NCBI GenBank assembly: GCA_039720395.1
Contig: CM077828.1
Span: forward strand, 26,888,717-26,952,716
Reading direction: 5' to 3'
Source: Liquidambar formosana
Lineage: Eukaryota > Streptophyta > Magnoliopsida > Saxifragales > Altingiaceae
Length of the DNA: 64,000 nt
Below, one piece after another: positions 47,101-59,500 of this stretch. Each line of letters starts with the position of its first letter. Position 1 is the stretch's first letter. The translations under genes and the position numbers were made by a program. The notes under the pieces are model-generated. The model was not told the origin of the DNA, made no database searches, and saw only the letters and a program-made list of their open reading frames with translations.

Positions 47101-47453
47101 CTTTCACTTACTTCACTTGTATCAAGTTAAATCTCAAGCTAAGTGGAATAAATCCTTTATGAACGCCGTCAACTGATAACGTCCGTAAACTCTCCGATCC
47201 GTATAAGTTCCTCTCACTTGCTTCACTTCCTAAGGTCGATCTCTCTCTCTCTCTCTCTCTGTCTGCAAAAGGCTTCTCTCTCCATTTTTCTCTCTCCACT
47301 TTCTCTCTATATCAACTACTGCGTTTGATGCTTCGACTCAAACGTAATTGGTGTATGAAAGATTCATTTGGTTCCACGACTCGAGCGTTTGCATCGTGAA
47401 ATGAAGATTGAATCTTGGGGTGACTCTAGGGTTTCGATATAAATCCGTCTTCC
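44111..47453. other. Intergenic stretch with one exon-like repeat
   Basis: No complete gene. Apart from the exon-like segment at 45228-45352 it holds AT-rich DNA (46000-47100 particularly) and no domain text. The end of it (47100-47450), with CT runs and GTCCGTAAACTCTCC, is presumably the promoter and leader of the SIS3-like fragment. Confidence 0.45.
45228..45352 (+). other. Exon-like segment duplicated at 50145-50270
   Basis: After an acceptor-like TTAATAG the plus strand is open and reads KGYNPEGPKIQPVKEVPSLQ, then GRSIAQYGKVGYAMDRKFIY. The copy at 50145 is about 85% similar and also open for most of its length (EIQPVKEVVSLQGRS, then GEVGYAMDSEFI). I do not recognise the protein. The conservation of coding-like text in both copies suggests a real exon of an unknown gene, stranded by duplication. 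Confidence 0.35.
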
Positions 47454-48405
47454 ATGGCTATCAGAGGCGTAGATTTCAAATGGTAAGTTGCATACGTATA
47501 GGTATAAGCATGTATATTTTCGATTTGGTTACAGGATTGCAGCTTTGATCCCGAAATGGGTTTTTACAGGTACGATGGATTCTTCTTGTCGATGCTTGCG
47601 ACGAGTGTGTATCCTTAATAGTAATCTCGAGGTTTTTAGGGTTTTCGAATTAGGTTTTTTATTTTTATTTTTTATGATGCTGAATTTAGTGTTACCCAAA
47701 ATGTTGTTCCTTTTTCAGTTTTTGTAAAAAATTGTGTTAGTTCTAGCTAGGGCACATTTACATTGATTTGTCTCCGCCCGTGCTGTGATATCCTGTTTAG
47801 ATTTTTGAAATGCCTGTTTGGTCGTTGAGAGACCGTAGGAAAAGGAAATAAAACTTTTAAATTTGGCAAAACTTATTTCAATCCTAGCTTGTTCAAGAGT
47901 CTGAGTGTTCATTGCATTTCCTACTATCCAGATGGAGCTTAAAGGTTTTACATTTTTTGATGGTTTAACTATCAGAATCATTGTTGCAACCAAATCCGGT
48001 TTTTGATGATGCTGAATTGGGATTTCCAAAGTATTGCTCTTTATCAGTCTTTATAAAATAAAATAAAAAATTTAGGTGGTTACATTTGCATAAATACTCT
48101 ATTTGATAATATTCATGTCATAACTTGTGTGCCCCTTTTGTGATTTCCTGTCAATATTTTTTTTAATGGCCTGTTTGATTGCTGAGAAATCGTGGGAAAA
48201 GAGAAGAAAATTTGGAATCTTACAAGACTTATTTCAACTATATCCTGTTCAAGATTCTGATTTTTTCAATTCATTTCATTTCATACGATTTCTTAGCAAC
48301 TAAATGGGCTGTAAAGGATTTTTGTGCATTCTTTAACGATTTAACCATTAGAATCATTGTTGCAATCAATTGGAGGCGATACCATTTTTGTACATGTGTG
48401 TGGAC
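47454..48405 (+). pseudogene. 5' exons of a SIS3-like RING-type E3 ubiquitin ligase
   Basis: The ATG at 47454 opens MAIRGVDFK with the Trp codon split at a perfect donor (GTAAGTT at 47483). The next exon (47570-47605) reads YDGFFLSMLATS. A third piece at 48352-48400 reads IIVAINWRRYHFCT. Together this is the characteristic N-terminus of the SIS3-type membrane-anchored RING ligases (the Arabidopsis protein acts in sugar signalling). After exon 2 the donor context is GACGAGTGTGT, where GAGGTGTGT would be expected, consistent with a one-base loss. After YHFCT similarity ends: the transmembrane region and RING domain are absent. It is a 5' fragment, dead as a ligase; a short peptide might still be made. 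Confidence 0.75.
47674..48390 (+). repeat. Tandem duplication inside the SIS3-like fragment
   Basis: Two adjacent units of about 330-380 bp (47674-48004 and 48005-48390) share the order GATGCTGAATT, TTGT(T)CCTTTTTCAG/TATCAGTCTTTATAAAA, GGCCTGTTTG-TTG-TGAGA, ACTTATTTCAA, CTGTTCAAGA and TTTAACxATxAGAATCATTGTTGCAA. The second ends with the real exon text IIVAINW. The first has RIIVATKSG then a stop. Part of the intron and the start of exon 3 were therefore duplicated in tandem. Confidence 0.65.
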
Positions 48406-50327
48406 GGTTTTCCCATACTTTTTTGGGGGAAAAGATTTTCTCCCAAAATTTATTATGGATTTATGCTTTTAACCCTATATAAAATTTCATGAATTGTTTA
48501 ATTTCAAATTGGACGCCCAAACAGGCCCCTACTAAATGGTCCAATGAAATTTAAACCGTTTCATAACACATGGATTTACCAAAATATGTGAGACCCATAT
48601 TCACTGAACCCGTCCATTGCAATGGAAAGGATTCTTACTCATTTTTTTTAGTAGTGCATGAATGTCAAAACACACATTCTATGGTTAGATAGAAGACCCT
48701 ACAATGCGTCATAAGCACTCTTAAAGTGCTGCATGATTTAATCACATGCACCGATTAAGATTTAATTTTTCATTTGTTACTGGATTTCTCTATTAACTGA
48801 TAGTATATGATTTGGAGTGTTTAATACGCCAACTTTTAGGTTTTCTTTCTGATCCTTAAGCTACTTTCATGATTTTTTATTTTTTTTTTTATTAAAAGAA
48901 AAAAACTTTTCATAAGTGTCCAACTGTCTATAAACCCATTTAACAGTTTTGTGGCTAAATTAATACTAAGCTAATGAACTTGATATGATAATTAAATATG
49001 ACGAGGTTGTGTGTGTCTTAAATTTCTTGCTCAAAATAACTAAAAAGATAGATTGCTTGTGAGAAGAAGGATGAAGGCACCGTTGAAGTAGAATTTGCTT
49101 GGCACAATTTATGAATTTACACAAAGTAAATATTTTCCATTAATCTTTGAAAATAATGAGACTTTGAAAGCTGCCCCACACTTTCCCTTTTCTTACCCCA
49201 CTGTTTTCCATAGGAAGTACCCCACTTCCTTTGAACAGAAGTTCGAAGTTCGAAGGCAACTAAAATTGGGAAAGGCCGCGATCAAGGCGTTTGTTGAAAA
49301 CTCTCCCTTACTTTAAAAATTAAGGAATATGTTATTTGTCTTAAAAAAAAAAAAAAAATTTAATATCCTAAATGATATGCCAACATAAAAATTAATAATT
49401 TTTATTTTAAAAATTTTAAATTGAATAATCAGATCCAATACCAAAATGCCATCTCATTTTAGATCTTGAATTTGAAATATATAACATTGCTCGAAAATTA
49501 ATGTACCAATGCCAATATATGCCCCGCACCAATTGGACCATTATCTTCATTTTGCTGTTGGATGATGATTTGCTGTTTCGGAAACAAAAATTTGTTCAAG
49601 GTAATGGAATTGCCCTTGAAGATCTGATACAGCAGTCACCACTCTGGCAGAATGCGAATGCCAATGTGGCAAGCAATGAATGGAAGTCCAAGAAGTCTTG
49701 AGCAGCCACTAGTTAAGCTCTATCTTAATCAATTGGGTGACGAATGAAAACATGGAAGAGAAATTATGATGCTAAATTTCGTTCATTTTCATTAATGCAA
49801 CAATTCCCAGTTCGAAAGATAAAGCATAAAATTGGGTATAATTCATTTGTCACACATAATAGAAATACAATGATCTACAAGTTTTAGTCGAAGGCATACC
49901 GAGAACAAATGTTGGAGGTCGTCCTGTCACCTACTTCTTCATCTTGTGTGCAGCTTAATTCAATCATGGACTTTCGTCTCATATATAAGAGGCAAACTTG
50001 AAAACAAAATGAAGTGTCAAGCATAAAGCTCAAAAAAACCATCACAGCTTAAGTGCTTCACTATGAGATCTACAAAAATCTCAAAAGCAAAAATTAATTC
50101 TTCTTCCCCTTGTTAAGAAACACTAGAGATTGCCTTAAAAGAAGGGGTATAACGCGAAGGCCAGAGATACAACCAGTTAAAGAAGTTGTGAGTCTTCAAG
50201 GCAGATCAATAGTAAGAAATGGCGAAGTTGGCTATGCTATGGATAGTGAATTTATAATTTCTAGAGATGTTCTGTTTATGAACGTTTGCCACCCAGCTCC
50301 TTTCTGTCTCCATTTTTATTTTTTCTT
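48406..50327. other. Intergenic stretch with repeat relics
   Basis: The end of a MITE 2-like element lies at about 48490-48535 (TTTAATTTCAAATTGGACGCCCAAACAGGCCC). A relic of the 28969-29159 family lies at 49115-49240. An open 66-codon plus-strand stretch at 49501-49701 (FVQGNGIALEDLIQQSPLWQ) shows no domain I recognise, and its surroundings match 8920-9400. The second exon-like copy is at 50145-50270. Confidence 0.45.
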
Positions 50328-51314
50328 TGGGTAATTTTTGGCCTAAGCCTTGCTCATAATAATGTGATTTACCAAAAAGAATAGAAAAAGAGAAAGGATA
50401 TGAGCTGATACCCATCTTGGGTCACAGGCTTCACACAGGCTTATCATTTAGCTAGGCCCTGTAATTTGTGTGGTAATTTTTGGCCTAATTAAGCCTTGCT
50501 CGTAATAATGGGATTTACCAAAAAGAATAGAAGAAGAGGAATGACATGAACTGATACGTATCTTGGGTCACAAGCCCACCTTGAGGTATTGTCTACTCTA
50601 GCCTAACCCACCAGCCAGCCTAATGGGTTTGTCCTTCAGAGCCCTAAACTCAAAAGACGCCTTACTAAGAGGGTGTCGAACGTCTTATAAGCTCATCTTA
50701 GATACTATCTGCAATCGATATAAGACACTAACAATTTAAAAATAAATAAATTAAGGCTTAGTTTGGTTTTCAAAAGATAAAGGAAAAATGAAAGGAAATG
50801 ACTGATAATTGCTTAGAAATGAATACCTTTCTAGAGCATTTTTACGCTTTATTTTCCTTTTATTTTTATTTTTATTTTTATTGTTATTATTATTATTATT
50901 ATTGTCTCTCTCTCAAGTTTTCCTAATCTAACAAAATTTATTGAGAATTAGCAATATCCACGAGACATACCATTTTTGAAGAAAAAATTAAAATGCCAAA
51001 TTAGGGTAAAATGACGAGAATAACCCTGAGCTTTTGGTGACTTTTGGGCATCTTTGGAACTGACATTCCAGTGGTTCCGCCTTGAGTGACCTGTGGGTTA
51101 ACTCCCAGTTTCATTGAAAAATCAAGGTCAACTCATAGGGTTGGCTTTTTGTGCTTTTAAAAAACAAAAATTTGAATTTGCCCTCTTCATGATTTCATTT
51201 ACTGGGAATTTAACTAAGTGGATGACCATAAATCACCAATTTCATATTCTATAAACAAGTTAAAGTTAACCAAAGTGATACGGCATACCAGTCTAAGGAT
51301 CGTAAGTCACATAA

Positions 51315-51702
51315 AGGATTTGTTTGTTCAGCGTAACGTGTTTTATGGTGTAAAAGCATTTTCGTGTCAATCCAATTACAAGTAAAATTTGGATTTCCAA
51401 ATACTTTTTCATTGTTTGGTTTGCCTCTTGAAATAGGATAGAATTTCATCCCTTTATAGAGTTATTTGCAGTTATTTACAGATCATATTTTTTTACACCA
51501 TATCATTCAACGACTTACACCTAAAAGAAAAAAAGAATAAGAAAAAGAAAGCGTCAGTCGTTTTCCATTTTTTGTACTCCTTATTATGATCGAGTAAAAT
51601 GAATTACATCATTTTCATTTTCCAAGCCCAACTAAACATCACAAATTAGTGTTTTACACGTAATTTATTTTCTTCTATTTTACACCAAAACAAACAGAGC
51701 CT
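51315..51702. mobile_element. MITE 1 (copy B)
   Basis: Same element, position and flanks as 949-1360, with a small internal deletion relative to it near 51350. Confidence 0.65.
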
Positions 51703-52077
51703 AGCCATGCAGGAACTTTGCCGAGACCACTTGAACATCAGGTGCAAAGAATGCTAGAATCTGATATCCTAACCCCTTATTTCTTCCAGGAAAATAAAAA
51801 TAACATGAAAAGAATGACACCACAGTAAATAGAGAAAATTAAAAAGAAGAAAATTAAAAGAAATAATCTAAAATGACATGGAACACGTTACAACTATCGC
51901 AATATGGATAAAGGAAGACAAGTCTCTACAAACAAACAAACAAGCATACATCGTTTTTTACTAAGGGCATCAGGATGTGAATAATAGAAAACAAATCCGG
52001 CCGCCCAGATACACAAATATGCATACAATATATAAAAAGAAATAAAAGAAATTCACATCTCCATGCACGAGAATTAA

Positions 52078-52378
52078 GGGTCCGTTTGGGTGTCCAATTC
52101 AAAATTAAATAATTTAAGAAATTTTACAAAGTATTAAAGGCACAATTCATTATCTTGAATTGACAAATTTAAAATATGATAATCATCATCACAAATAAGA
52201 GTAGAAATTCCAAATAGTGGCATTTTATGAATTTCTTAAAATTAATTCTACAACATCAACTATAGTAATAACTCCAGCATTTTAAAATATTTTAATTCAA
52301 GGTGATGAATTTATACTTTCAATACTACGTAAAATTTATTGAATTGTTTAATTTCGAATTGGACAACCAAACAGGCCC
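52078..52378. mobile_element. MITE 2, Tourist/PIF-Harbinger-like (copy B)
   Basis: Same element, inverted repeats and TAA flanks as 1732-2031, with a handful of substitutions. Confidence 0.75.
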
Positions 52379-53527
52379 TAAACTAATATGCATGTTGTGC
52401 ACTTCAAGGTGGACTTAAAAAATAAATAAATAAATAAACATGGAGTGAATCATGTCAAACCACGAATGAGAAGATAATAAAAACAGGGGGCTGTTTTTTC
52501 TTTTTTTTCTTTTTTTTCTTCTGACAAAAGGCTAGTAGTCCAAACTTTAGGGAACATCACCAATGAATACTTCTCCAGTTTTTCTACATACTACACACAG
52601 GAAACGATTATGCTCTGCCTTCTTCATAAATTGCACCTCAATCCTTTTTAAAGTGCTGGACTTCCCTGAAACAAAAAGTCTTGATGGTAAAACACATGAA
52701 TAATCACCTATATTCCAATATTATCAAGAGAGAACTAATCAGAATCAAAGCATATGTGATGCTATCTATCTTAATTGATTCCACTCAATAAAGAAAAGAT
52801 TAAAATGGAAGAGAGAGTTAAATTACCACAACCAACCCTACTGTGAAATCAGCTTATTTAGGGATTATTAAATACTACTTTATTATTTGTTGAAAAGAAT
52901 GATAATGTGTTAACCAAAAATAAAAATAACAGAAACAAACAAATGATAATGTGATGGTAGTTGGCCTGTGTGAAGCATTTTATTCTATTTTATTTAACAA
53001 TGCAACAGTTAATAGTTGTATTATAATCTATGGGCATTGAAGACTACTGCCCAAGTGATCTATTGTCTTTGTGTCTCATTCAATCCAGTGCAAAATGTAC
53101 TTAATGTCTAAAACGTCCAAGATCCGTCCAACTCTGTCCAAACTTCAAGGAGCCAAGTTGAGCCGAGATTGAACCTACCTACACCGTAATGAGCCTCAAT
53201 TTATGACAAGATCAAGTCAAATTCCCTAAACAGGAGTTTAATCTAAGCTAAGTAATGATTGCATGTCTAGGCTTATATCTGCTTGTTAATGATGATTCTC
53301 TACTCGATAGTACATAAACATTTATTGAATTTTTCCATGTATTTTTACTGCTTTTACCTTGCCCTGGAAAGGGGCCAGATGCAGGGGTTAACTTTCATGG
53401 ATGCAGTCCTTTGCATAGAAAGAGGGGTTTTGTCCCAATTGAGTTTGCACAGATGAAGACATACCATCATCGTCCTTTGGGTAGGTAATTGCAACAAACT
53501 TACCCCAGTATTCGTCTCATCTAGCAT

Positions 53528-56500
53528 TTAGTTCTCATGGTCGTCGTCATTGTCATCCAAATGCTCTTGCTCAATTTCATGACTGACCTCCAATTCCTTA
53601 ACTATATCCTCTTCTTCCTCAATTTCTTGATTGACCTCAAATTTCTGAACAAGAAGATAAAATAAGAATAAGCTTAATGATATCAAAAGAGGTCATCCTA
53701 TTCCATATGCAACGGTGCAACAATGAGGAAAAGATAACTAATGATGAATTCTATAAAAAGTTGGTTATGTGCAGTGATGTTAACATGTCTTTGCAACTCT
53801 TACTATACCTCCAAATGGAATCCTTCTGCCTCCAAGACTCACCCCAACATCATCCAGAATTAAAATTATGAATTCTAAAAAGGTGGTTTTGGGATAGAGG
53901 AGTAGGGCATTAAAGAGAGCCATGGCATACGGTGGTTACAGAAAAGAGAGAAAGATTAGAACTGTTGAGAGAGTAACTGAACCCATTCATTCACACTATT
54001 TGGTTTGATTTTGTTGGTAAGGATTTATTTTTATAAATTGAATTAAGAGAGACAAATAGAGAGACCCATTATATTACACCTTAGCCTCACCCTTCATGTA
54101 GTAGTTAAAATTATTTTTTGTTAACTATTAAGGGTCGAGACATACCTCTCTTTCGAAGAGCTCTTGTACGGTCTTATTGAAGTCTCCCATCCAAAGATCC
54201 ATTACTATCTGTAGCTTTGGTGTGCGAAGGTTTCCCATAGAGAAAGCCTTCACTTTAGGGCATTTATGGATCAGGACATCTTCCAGCAATGGCAAGTGAA
54301 AAGCATAGGGACTCTAGCAGAAGCTTGTGAAGTTTGGTAGATAATAAAGATGCAAAAGTTGTAATTGAGGGATTACAATTTTATCCCTTCTGTCTGCTTC
54401 TTCGTTCTCTCCCTTCACTACTATTTCTTCCATCATTTCGTAATATCCTATAAATAGTTGTTCAAGGTGAACAAGAGCTCTAGCCATGGAAGGAGAGAAT
54501 AAATTTCTCAAATTTCCGCAATGGCTAACCACAAGCTTTTTTAGGTTTTGAAAGACCCAGCTAGGATATAAAACCTGCAAACCCATCGAATTGTGTAAAC
54601 ATGTGAAATATTTCAAATCTTGTTAGATAAAAATAACAGAATTTGCATTCCTAGGGTGGTTAATTTCCCCTGCCCCCTGTTTTCTTAAATTGTGAAGTTG
54701 CATACCTTTTCATTGAAAAGATGTTCCAATTTAGGTAGATCATACAAACACAATTTCTTCAGCTTAGTGAGGAGCACTGCATCTCTTTCCTCAACAATCA
54801 GCGCTTCTACTTCAAATACCTCTACCAGTGAGGCACAATGTCGTATCATGAGGGCTTCTAGTTTATGAAACCCAGGTGGCAGCAAATTTGAAAGGATAAC
54901 CAACAGCTTGTTACAACTTTCTACATGGATCTCTCTCAGTTTACCAAAGGAGTGGGCTAGTAGTCGACCATCGAGTATCCCTTCCACGTTGTCCTCCAAG
55001 CTTGGGAATATGATTTGCTGCCAACAACCCAATTGTGTCAAATCATAGTCACTATGATCTGTGTGTGTAGGCAACAAAACGAGATAATGGGTACATGCGT
55101 CACATCACAAGTCCCAAAATATCAAAGTGAGCCCTCCACTACAGGAATATGCCCTACAAAAGGGGCAATCCTGTTATTTTACAAATTTGTTTTCAGAAAA
55201 ATAAAAATGCAGAGAGCCATATATGGCAAGAATTCTCTCAAAGCATCCACGGGACTAAAGTGGTGACACATGTAACAAGATATTGAAATAGTCGTACAGT
55301 ATTTCTTTATTTTTTCTCTTCAAATGTGGAAATGTTGCGACTTCATAGTCAGTGACTTCAATCATAGAAATTTTTCTTAGAAATAAAAAATAAAAAAATT
55401 CTTATTAAGAAAATGTAGTTTGGATTTCAAGTAATGTAGCTACCTGTTCGTGAAATTCTTCATGGGACTCACACTGATTGTCCTTTGCAATTGTGCACCC
55501 AGAAATGCTAGCATGCATGCATTCGTATTGGCGTTGTTGAGTGTCAATTCTTTCAACGTAGGCCATTTGAAAGTGTAAGATTCAGGACCACAACTCCTGA
55601 TGTTTGGTAGATTTTTAAGACGGAGACGGTTTAGTTGAGGAAACACGATTACTTTTGTTGCCTCTTCATCTTGCTCGCCGTCTTCTTGATCTTTGCCAAC
55701 AATTTCCATTATGCCACAATCGGTAACCCATAGTTCTTCAAGTTTCACAAGACTTTCAACTATAGAAGGGGTGAATATATTTTTCAAACTCCAACAGGCT
55801 TGAACTTCTAGTGATCGTAGGTTTTGAAAGCCTCGAATTCCTAGGGGGACCTTCTTCCATAGATGAGTCAACTTGGGCAGAGAAGCTAAGTTCAAATTCT
55901 TTAAACAAGTGAGTGTTAAAGTTGCACGTCCTTCATCAGTATTCATTCCTTCAAAATCAAATACCACTTCCAACAAATCACAAGAGCATATGGTAAGTTC
56001 TTCAAGATTCTGTAGGCTTTGTATCAAATTGGATGAAAATACATTCAATAGTTTGTTACAGCCCTGCACTCTCAAGGACCTCAGTTTACACATAGACTTA
56101 ACCTGCATAAGTCATTCAAATTTAGTAAAACTTTCTATTGAAAAAGAAATTCAAATATATATATATATATAGACAAACAAACAATAAAAGGGCAATGCGT
56201 ATAAGATGGATACATGTTCTTAACCCATGTTTTGTTTCTGTCTTACGTAAAACTTGGAAAAGTCACTCATATGGTGGATCTATGGGATTTCCTCACTTCG
56301 GATATCAAACTTGTCATTCATTAGGATAAGTAGCAAAGTAGCTTGAGAACTTCGAGATTTATTAGAAAATCTTGTCACATCAATAGGATACTATTAAACT
56401 CTTTTTTTTTTTTTTTCATATGTTGGGTGAAAAATATTTCCAGTTTTGTCTTTATTTTTTGAATTCTCTATACGTCCTTCGTTTTCGAAAAAATGCAGGA

Positions 56501-59500
56501 TGTTAAAAGCAAGCAAATTTTTGACTTGTATGTTTCCAGTTGGGTATTTTTTTTTTTTTTTAAAGTGTAAAACACTAATCAAGTAGGGCAAGCAATTGAA
56601 TTAGGTTCAGTTTAGTTTTTATTATAATGGGTCTTGAATAAGAACCACTTTAAGATTCAAAAGTTTGATTTCTTCCCTTTTCCTACTTTTTTACAGCTAT
56701 AAACCAAACCCAATGCTATTTCAACTTTCTCTGTTTCATCAACATAATTTTATAGATGTGTGATGTTAATATTGTTATAATCACTGGTCAGTGGTTACCA
56801 ATGTAATATTTTAAATATTTTAATTTAATTATGATCAACTATGTATAATTTATTTATTTTTGCTAAGTAAACCAAGTCAACAAAGAAACAGAAGAAAAAC
56901 CAACAAGATAAAACAGAGCAAGACTACACTAGGACCACTACATCCATCCATAAGACAAGTTCCCTTCACAGCTTCCACCAGCAGACTGGAGGCATCCAAA
57001 AATTCTTGTGAATCTCATTGCAATTAAAGTACTTGGTTATTAAATAATAAGCTTTTTATGTGATTGAAGTTAGAAGCTCATCCATCAAAACCAAAAGAAA
57101 TTGAAGAAATTAAATCATAGGTACGCACGTCCCAAGCACTGTCAATTGGTAATGATCGATTCTAATGGAATAACATAGAATTATATACTATAAATAATTT
57201 ATCATTTAAATAATTTCCTTCTTTTTTTTTCTTTTTAAAAAAAAAAAAAAAAAAAAGGAGACATAACAAAACCTTCTCTTCCCTATTTTTGTTTTCTAAA
57301 TTATTTTGCTAGGCATATGCCATTAGCCCCTTACTTTGGTATTGCTTGTTTTTTTGTTTTTTTGCATGCTTGGTTGTATCCGACTTCATAATATGTAACA
57401 AGAGCAAATGATCAAATCCTTTATGAGCCTTCTTGAAACCGTAGTCCCCATATTTTTTCATTCCTTTTTTTGAATTTTGGTCTAGCCGGTTAGCCCAAAG
57501 CCATCATCTCTCTCTCTCTCTCTCTCTCATTGTCCTCCTCCTTGTTGTTCTCCTCCTCTATATCTCAATTTAATTCATTTATCTTCACCCTATCCTTCTT
57601 CATTTGCTCTCTTTCCATCCATGTTCTTAAAGCCCATAAGCCAACTCGATGATATGATTCCTTAATTACATTCTTTAACAAAGTAAAGATCAAATTCAAA
57701 GTGAATCCCATTTACAAGGCAACCGAACCAATCCTACCCAAAGTGAATTCGCCCACATCAACCTGAGCTTAGAAAACTCTAGTTAATTGGGATAAGCTTC
57801 GGCTTCGGTTTCGGTTTTGGTTTGTATCCAACTTTAAAAAAATAATAATAAAATAAAAACTGGACATCTACTGTTTGCGTGTCAGGTCATCCACAATTAC
57901 CCCCAATCTTGTTTTTTATCTCAAAAAAAGACTAGCACTATGAGTCATGAGTAAAGTTCACTGTTTAATTGTTAACCAAAAAAAGGGTTTATTGTTTAAT
58001 TGTTTGACTCCTTTATTTTCCAAGGCAGCAATCTTAACCTTTCCTGAAATTTTAAGAAATCAAATATATAATATATCTAGGAAGTAATAGACACTTATGG
58101 GAGTTTTTTTCCTTTTTTCTTTTTCTTCGATGAGGGTATATGCATTCTAAAAACAAAGAATCATACCTTTTCGTTAAATAGATGCTGTGGCGCACTATCA
58201 TGATTCCCCTCTAAAACCAGACTGTTTGGGCAGAAACTCCTGAGCTTTGGCAGGTTTTTGAGGAACAGGGTGCTCAATTGAGGAAACTCAATCTCATCCA
58301 TCTTCTTGCAGAAACCAATGAGGTTTGGTAGGTCCACAAGCCTCAACTCACTTAATTTAGGGAACTTGATCTTATTGGTAATTATTTCCTCATGTTCTCC
58401 TTTTTCCATCGCAACAATTTCTTCTATCATATTGCAGCTTTCTATTTGTAGAACTTCAAGTTGCTCCAGACCCCTAGCTATGGATTGTGAGAAGACATTT
58501 CCCAATCTATCACATTTTTCAACCACAAAATGTCTTAGATTGTGAATGGATACAACTTCAGTGGGATCCTTCCACAAATGCATCAATTCAGGTAAACCCT
58601 TTAGATCCAATCGTCTTAGTTCTCTGAATGACCTTGCTGGCAGTTTTCCATGACATATCATTTTGAAATTAGACGCCCTAAGGATTTTTAGAGACTCCAA
58701 GTTAGGGAAGATATCATCAGATAAAACCAAATCCACCGCATCAATAAGATATATAAGCCCCTCACAATCACAAAGTCTTAAAGACTTCAATTGTACGAGG
58801 CTCTATGGAGTTATGAGGTCATTGAGAACATTCTTGGCACGTCTCAATGTCAACCACAGAGTGTCGGTCTTCTTAAGGAGCACATTAATCCAGCCGTCAA
58901 CGGGAATCCCTGTGTCAAGATGGAGTTGAAGATCATTCCACAGGTAATCTTCACGCGACCTTTGCCAACCCTCACCATCCTTTATAAGTATCCAAAATCT
59001 CACAAGGTTCCGAAAGAGATTGATCCCACGCAGAAATTTGGCATTTGGTAAAATAGTTACTAAATCGGTCAAATTAGTTAAGGAAAGTAGCTCGGTGAGG
59101 TTAACTTTATTTTCTCCTTTGCCGCCTTCTTCTTCAACCACCCACTGCAGACCACTGTTTCCCAGGTATAATTTTTCTAGTCTTTTTAAGCTAGATATAA
59201 CCCCAGGTGAGATTATCTCAGGACTTTTTCCACATCCTGTCAAACCCAACAACCTCAGATGAGTCAGATTCCCAATTTCTCGTGGCAACTCCTTGAAAGA
59301 AGATTTGTAAATGCTGAGTATTACAAGTGTCTTCAGCTCTCCAATTACAGATATGTTGTCTAATCGGCAACAATGTAGACATAGTGTTCGAAGCTTTTTC
59401 AAAAGAGAGAAAGTGCGTGGTGGTGATGATGGAAGAAACGTAACACCCGTCAAATATAAGACTCTGAGTTCTTTCATCCCTTCAAATAAATCATCTGGCG

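Larger units (their letters stand above)
50328..54525. repeat. Segmental duplication copy B (matches 1-4184)
   Basis: Near-identical partner of copy A, covering the CNL 3' flank, exon 5 and part of exon 4. Unlike copy A it continues to the right into the rest of the CNL gene, so it is the arrangement closer to the ancestor. Confidence 0.9.
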
